A stretch of 64,000 nucleotides of DNA from Streptomyces fodineus (GTDB lineage: Bacteria > Actinomycetota > Actinomycetes > Streptomycetales > Streptomycetaceae), in NCBI RefSeq assembly GCF_001735805.1, contig NZ_CP017248.1:6634001-6698000 (forward strand). Direction: 5' to 3'. A model generated the notes under the pieces. That model was given only the letters and a program-made list of their open reading frames with translations, had not been told where the DNA came from and did not search any database. Below are positions 61,185 to 64,000 of this stretch, in pieces. The position numbers and the translations under genes were made by a program. How positions within the stretch are numbered: position 1 is the stretch's first letter; every line of letters begins with the position of its first letter.

Positions 61185-62450
61185 GTGGTCGACGCGGATC
61201 AGACATTCGTCATCGTCGGGGGCGGGCTCGCCGGCGCGAAGGCGGCCGAGACGCTCCGGGCGGAGGGCTTCACCGGCCGGGTGATACTGATCAGTGACGA
61301 GCGCGACCACCCCTATGAACGCCCGCCGCTGTCCAAGGGCTATCTGCTCGGCAAGGAGGAGCGCGACAGCGTCTTCGTGCACGAGCCCGCCTGGTACGCG
61401 CAGAACGACATCGAGCTGCACCTCGGCCAGACCGTCGACCGCATCGACCGTACGGCGAAGACGGTCCGCTTCGGCGACGACGGCACCCTCGTCCGCTACG
61501 ACAAGCTGCTGCTCGTCACCGGTGCCGAGCCCCGCCGCCTGGACATCCCGGGCACGGACCTGGCGGGCGTGCACCATCTGCGCCGTCTCGCGCACGCCGA
61601 GCGCCTCAAGGGTGTCCTCGCCGCCCTCGGCCGGGACAACGGGCACCTGGTGATCGCGGGCGCCGGCTGGATCGGCCTGGAGGTCGCGGCGGCGGCCCGC
61701 GAGTACGGCGCGGAGGTCACGGTGATCGAGCACGGGCCGACCCCGCTGCACGGTGTCCTCGGCCCCGAGCTGGGCGGCGTCTTCGCGGAGCTGCACCGCG
61801 AGCACGGGGTCCGCTTCCACTTCGGGCGGGAGCTCACCGAGATCGTCGGCCAGGACGGCGTGGTCCTCGCGGCCCGCACCGACGACGGCGAGGAGCACCC
61901 GGCGCACGACGTCCTCGCCGCGATCGGCGCGGCCCCCCGCGTCGGCCTCGCCGAGGCGGCGGGCCTGGAGATCGCCGACCGGGCGCACGGCGGCGGCATC
62001 GTGGTCGACGAGCGGCTGCGCACCCGCGACCCCGACATCTACGCCGCCGGTGACGTGGCGAACTTCCCGCTCGAACTCTTCGGCACCAGGGTCCGGGTCG
62101 AGCACTGGGCCAACGCGCTGAACGGCGGCCCGGCGGCGGCCCGCTCGATGCTCGGCCAGGACGTCACCTACGACCGCGTGCCCTACTTCTTCACCGACCA
62201 GTACGACCTGGGGATGGAGTACAGCGGCTGGGCGCCGGCCGGGTCGTACGACGAGGTGGTGATCCGGGGTGACGCCGGGAAGCGGGAGTTCATCGCGTTC
62301 TGGGTGAAGGAGCAACGCGTGCTCGCCGGGATGAACGTGAACGTGTGGGATGTCACAGAGCAGATCCAGAAACTGATCCGCTCCAAGGCCCGGGTGGACA
62401 CGGAGGCGCTGGCCGACCCGCACGTACCGCTGGACAGCCTCGCGCCCTGA
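61185..62450 (+). CDS. FAD-dependent ferredoxin/rubredoxin reductase-like protein
   Basis: A 421-residue flavoprotein: FAD site FVIVGGGLAGAKAAETLRAEG near the N-terminus, the active region YERPPLSKGYLLG, NAD site LVIAGAGWIGLEVAAAAREYG, and the second FAD motif PDIYAAGDVANFP, then a C-terminal reductase domain (FFTDQYDLGMEYSG). It belongs with BphA4- and rubredoxin-reductase-type enzymes that pass electrons from NADH to small iron-sulfur proteins. GTG 61185 is preceded by GAGGAGG at 7 nt. Its partner is not evident. dnaG follows 56 bp later. Confidence 0.88.
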   Translation: MVDADQTFVIVGGGLAGAKAAETLRAEGFTGRVILISDERDHPYERPPLSKGYLLGKEERDSVFVHEPAWYAQNDIELHLGQTVDRIDRTAKTVRFGDDGTLVRYDKLLLVTGAEPRRLDIPGTDLAGVHHLRRLAHAERLKGVLAALGRDNGHLVIAGAGWIGLEVAAAAREYGAEVTVIEHGPTPLHGVLGPELGGVFAELHREHGVRFHFGRELTEIVGQDGVVLAARTDDGEEHPAHDVLAAIGAAPRVGLAEAAGLEIADRAHGGGIVVDERLRTRDPDIYAAGDVANFPLELFGTRVRVEHWANALNGGPAAARSMLGQDVTYDRVPYFFTDQYDLGMEYSGWAPAGSYDEVVIRGDAGKREFIAFWVKEQRVLAGMNVNVWDVTEQIQKLIRSKARVDTEALADPHVPLDSLAP

Positions 62451-62494
62451 CCACCGGGAACACCGGGAACAGCGGGGCTGTCGGTGCACCCCCG

Positions 62495-62509
62495 TAGAAT
62501 CACCTCGTG
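62495..62509 (+). promoter_or_regulatory. -10 element and leaderless start of dnaG
   Basis: TAGAAT at 62495-62500 is followed by six bases and then GTG 62507, the spacing typical of leaderless Streptomyces genes. No Shine-Dalgarno sequence is visible. Confidence 0.6.
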
Positions 62510-64000
62510 GCAGGACGGATCAACGACGAGGACGTGAAGGCGGTACGGGACGCGGTCCCGATCGACGCCGTGGTCTCCGAGTACCTCCAGCTGCGCAACG
62601 CGGGCGGCGGCAATCTGAAGGGCCTGTGCCCGTTCCACGACGAGAAGTCGCCGTCCTTCCAGGTCAGCCCGAGCAAGGGACTCTTCCACTGCTTCGGCTG
62701 CCAGGAGGGCGGCGACACCATCACCTTCGTGATGAAGGTGGACCACCTCTCCTTCTCGGAGGCGGTCGAGCGCCTGGCCGCGCAGGCCGGCATCACGCTG
62801 CGCTACGAGGAGGGCGGGTACAACCCGGCCCACCAGCGCGGCGAGCGCATCCGCCTGGTCGAGGCGCACAAGATCGCCGCGCAGTGGTACGCCGAGCAGC
62901 TCGCCACCAGCCCCGAGGCCGACACCGGCCGGATCTTCCTCGCCGAGCGCGGCTTCGACCAGGCCGCCGCCGTCCACTTCGGCGTCGGCTACAGCCCCCA
63001 GGGCTGGGACCACCTCACCCGCTATCTGCGCGGCAAGGGCTTCACCGACAAGGAGCTGATCCTCTCCGGGCTCTCCCAGGAGGGCCGGCGCGGACCCATC
63101 GACCGCTTCCGGGGCCGCCTGATGTGGCCGATCCGGGACATCGGCGGCGAGGTCGTCGGCTTCGGCGCGAGGAAGCTCTACGAGGCGGACAACGGCCCCA
63201 AGTACCTCAACACCCCCGAAACGGCGATCTACAAGAAATCACAGGTCCTGTACGGCATCGACCTGGCGAAGAAGGACATCGCCAAGGCCAGCCGCGCGGT
63301 CGTGGTCGAGGGCTACACCGATGTCATGGCCTGCCACCTCGCCGGGGTGACGACCGCGATCGCGACCTGCGGTACGGCCTTCGGCGGCGAGCACATCAAG
63401 ATCCTCCGCCGCCTGCTGATGGACAACGGCTCGGCCCGCGTGATCTTCACCTTCGACGGCGACGCGGCCGGGCAGAAGGCCGCCCTGCGCGCCTTCGAGG
63501 ACGACCAGAAGTTCGCCGCCGAGACCTACATCGCCATCGCGCCGGACGGCATGGACCCGTGCGAGCTGCGCCTCGCGAAGGGCGACGAGGCGGTGGCGGA
63601 CCTGGCCGAACCGCGCACGCCGCTCTTCGAGTTCGCGCTGCGCCAGATCGTCAGCCGCTACGACCTCGACACCCCGGCGGGCCGGGCGGCGGCGCTGGAC
63701 GAGGCGGCGCCGATCGTGGCCCGCATCAAGAACAGCGGCGCCCAGCACGAGGTCGCCGTCGAACTGGCCGGCATGCTCGGCATCCTCGACACCCAGTTCG
63801 TGGTCCGGCGCGTTGCCCAGCTGGCCCGCTGGGCCCGGGAAGGCAAGGGCCCGCAGCAGGGCCGTCCCCGCGCGGCCGACCAGCAGTGGCAGGCCGCCCC
63901 GCGCCCGACGAACTCCGGCCCGGCCCTCACCCTGCGCAACCCCGTCTACGCCGCCGAGCGTGAACTGCTCAAACTCGCCCTCCAGCGCCCCGAGTTGGTC
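62507..64000 (+). CDS. dnaG: DNA primase DnaG (5' part, runs off the window)
   Basis: 498 codons of the primase are present without a stop. DnaG makes RNA primers for replication. The N-terminal CHC2 zinc site is Cys41, His44, Cys62 and Cys65 (CPFHDEKSP ... HCFGC). The catalytic core includes RFRGRLMWPIRD and GFGARKL. The Toprim acid is Glu268 in VVVEGYTDVMA, and the DGD pair begins at Asp317 in FTFDGDAAG. The C-terminal helicase-interaction region begins near the window edge. GTG 62507 begins the family N-terminus (MAGRINDEDV type) and has a leaderless promoter. Confidence 0.95.
   Translation, partial: MAGRINDEDVKAVRDAVPIDAVVSEYLQLRNAGGGNLKGLCPFHDEKSPSFQVSPSKGLFHCFGCQEGGDTITFVMKVDHLSFSEAVERLAAQAGITLRYEEGGYNPAHQRGERIRLVEAHKIAAQWYAEQLATSPEADTGRIFLAERGFDQAAAVHFGVGYSPQGWDHLTRYLRGKGFTDKELILSGLSQEGRRGPIDRFRGRLMWPIRDIGGEVVGFGARKLYEADNGPKYLNTPETAIYKKSQVLYGIDLAKKDIAKASRAVVVEGYTDVMACHLAGVTTAIATCGTAFGGEHIKILRRLLMDNGSARVIFTFDGDAAGQKAALRAFEDDQKFAAETYIAIAPDGMDPCELRLAKGDEAVADLAEPRTPLFEFALRQIVSRYDLDTPAGRAAALDEAAPIVARIKNSGAQHEVAVELAGMLGILDTQFVVRRVAQLARWAREGKGPQQGRPRAADQQWQAAPRPTNSGPALTLRNPVYAAERELLKLALQRPELV

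Overview
The window is high-GC actinobacterial chromosome, almost certainly Streptomyces. Signs of this are third-codon-position GC bias, frequent GTG starts, leaderless promoters with a TANNNT -10, an XRE/DUF397 pair, DHA2-type MFS pumps next to MmyB-like regulators, and the linked set recO-uppS-zur-znuBCA-glyS and ppdK-nir-nas-dgt-dnaG, an order I recall from Streptomyces core regions. I see no rRNA, tRNA, CRISPR array, integrase or intact insertion sequence.

Layout. 0-5 kb: lipoprotein solute-binding protein, PAP2-like membrane protein, secreted DUF2599 protein, XRE/DUF397 pair. 5.2-13.3 kb: housekeeping block recO, uppS, a secreted histidine phosphatase, a YcxB-like gene remnant, then zur and znuBCA (minus strand) facing glyS across a promoter with two Zur-type boxes. 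13.4-24.2 kb: LysE exporter, aldo/keto reductase with TetR, small secreted proteins, three MFS pumps (two divergent from paralogous MmyB-type regulators that share a GGTACC-centred palindrome), and dusB. 24.2-31.3 kb: LTA-synthase-like sulfatase, then a two-gene glycoside hydrolase operon divergent from a ROK regulator. The upstream hydrolase has a one-base frameshift and an in-frame array of eighteen 27-bp repeats. 31.3-34.6 kb: a 130-nt nested inverted-repeat element followed by ppdK. 34.7-38.4 kb: a lower-GC cassette (secreted small protein, ABC ATPase, FtsX-like permease) bordered by a TetR fragment. 38.4-44.6 kb: TetR/MFS/cupin unit and a CUT1-type sugar ABC importer without its own ATPase. 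44.6-62.5 kb: nitrite reductase (nirB, nirD, and an extra flavoprotein), class F sortase with a partner, M4 metallopeptidase, acetyltransferases, nitrate reductase nasA, a beta-helix-like membrane protein, a SanA/YdcF protein, sirohydrochlorin chelatase, dgt and a flavoprotein reductase. The window ends inside dnaG.

How genes work together. Nitrate reductase, nitrite reductase and the sirohaem chelatase form an assimilatory nitrate pathway. All three promoters carry 11-bp-periodic GTnAC/GnAAC half-sites ending 22-23 nt before the start codon, which suggests shared GlnR control. The zinc uptake genes form one likely Zur-repressed unit. Several efflux pumps are each paired with a local regulator.

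The best candidates for something undescribed are the nested inverted-repeat element before ppdK, the coding minisatellite inside a glycosidase domain, and the low-GC secreted-protein/ABC cassette. None is proven here. All functions are inferred from reading the sequence; no database search was run.
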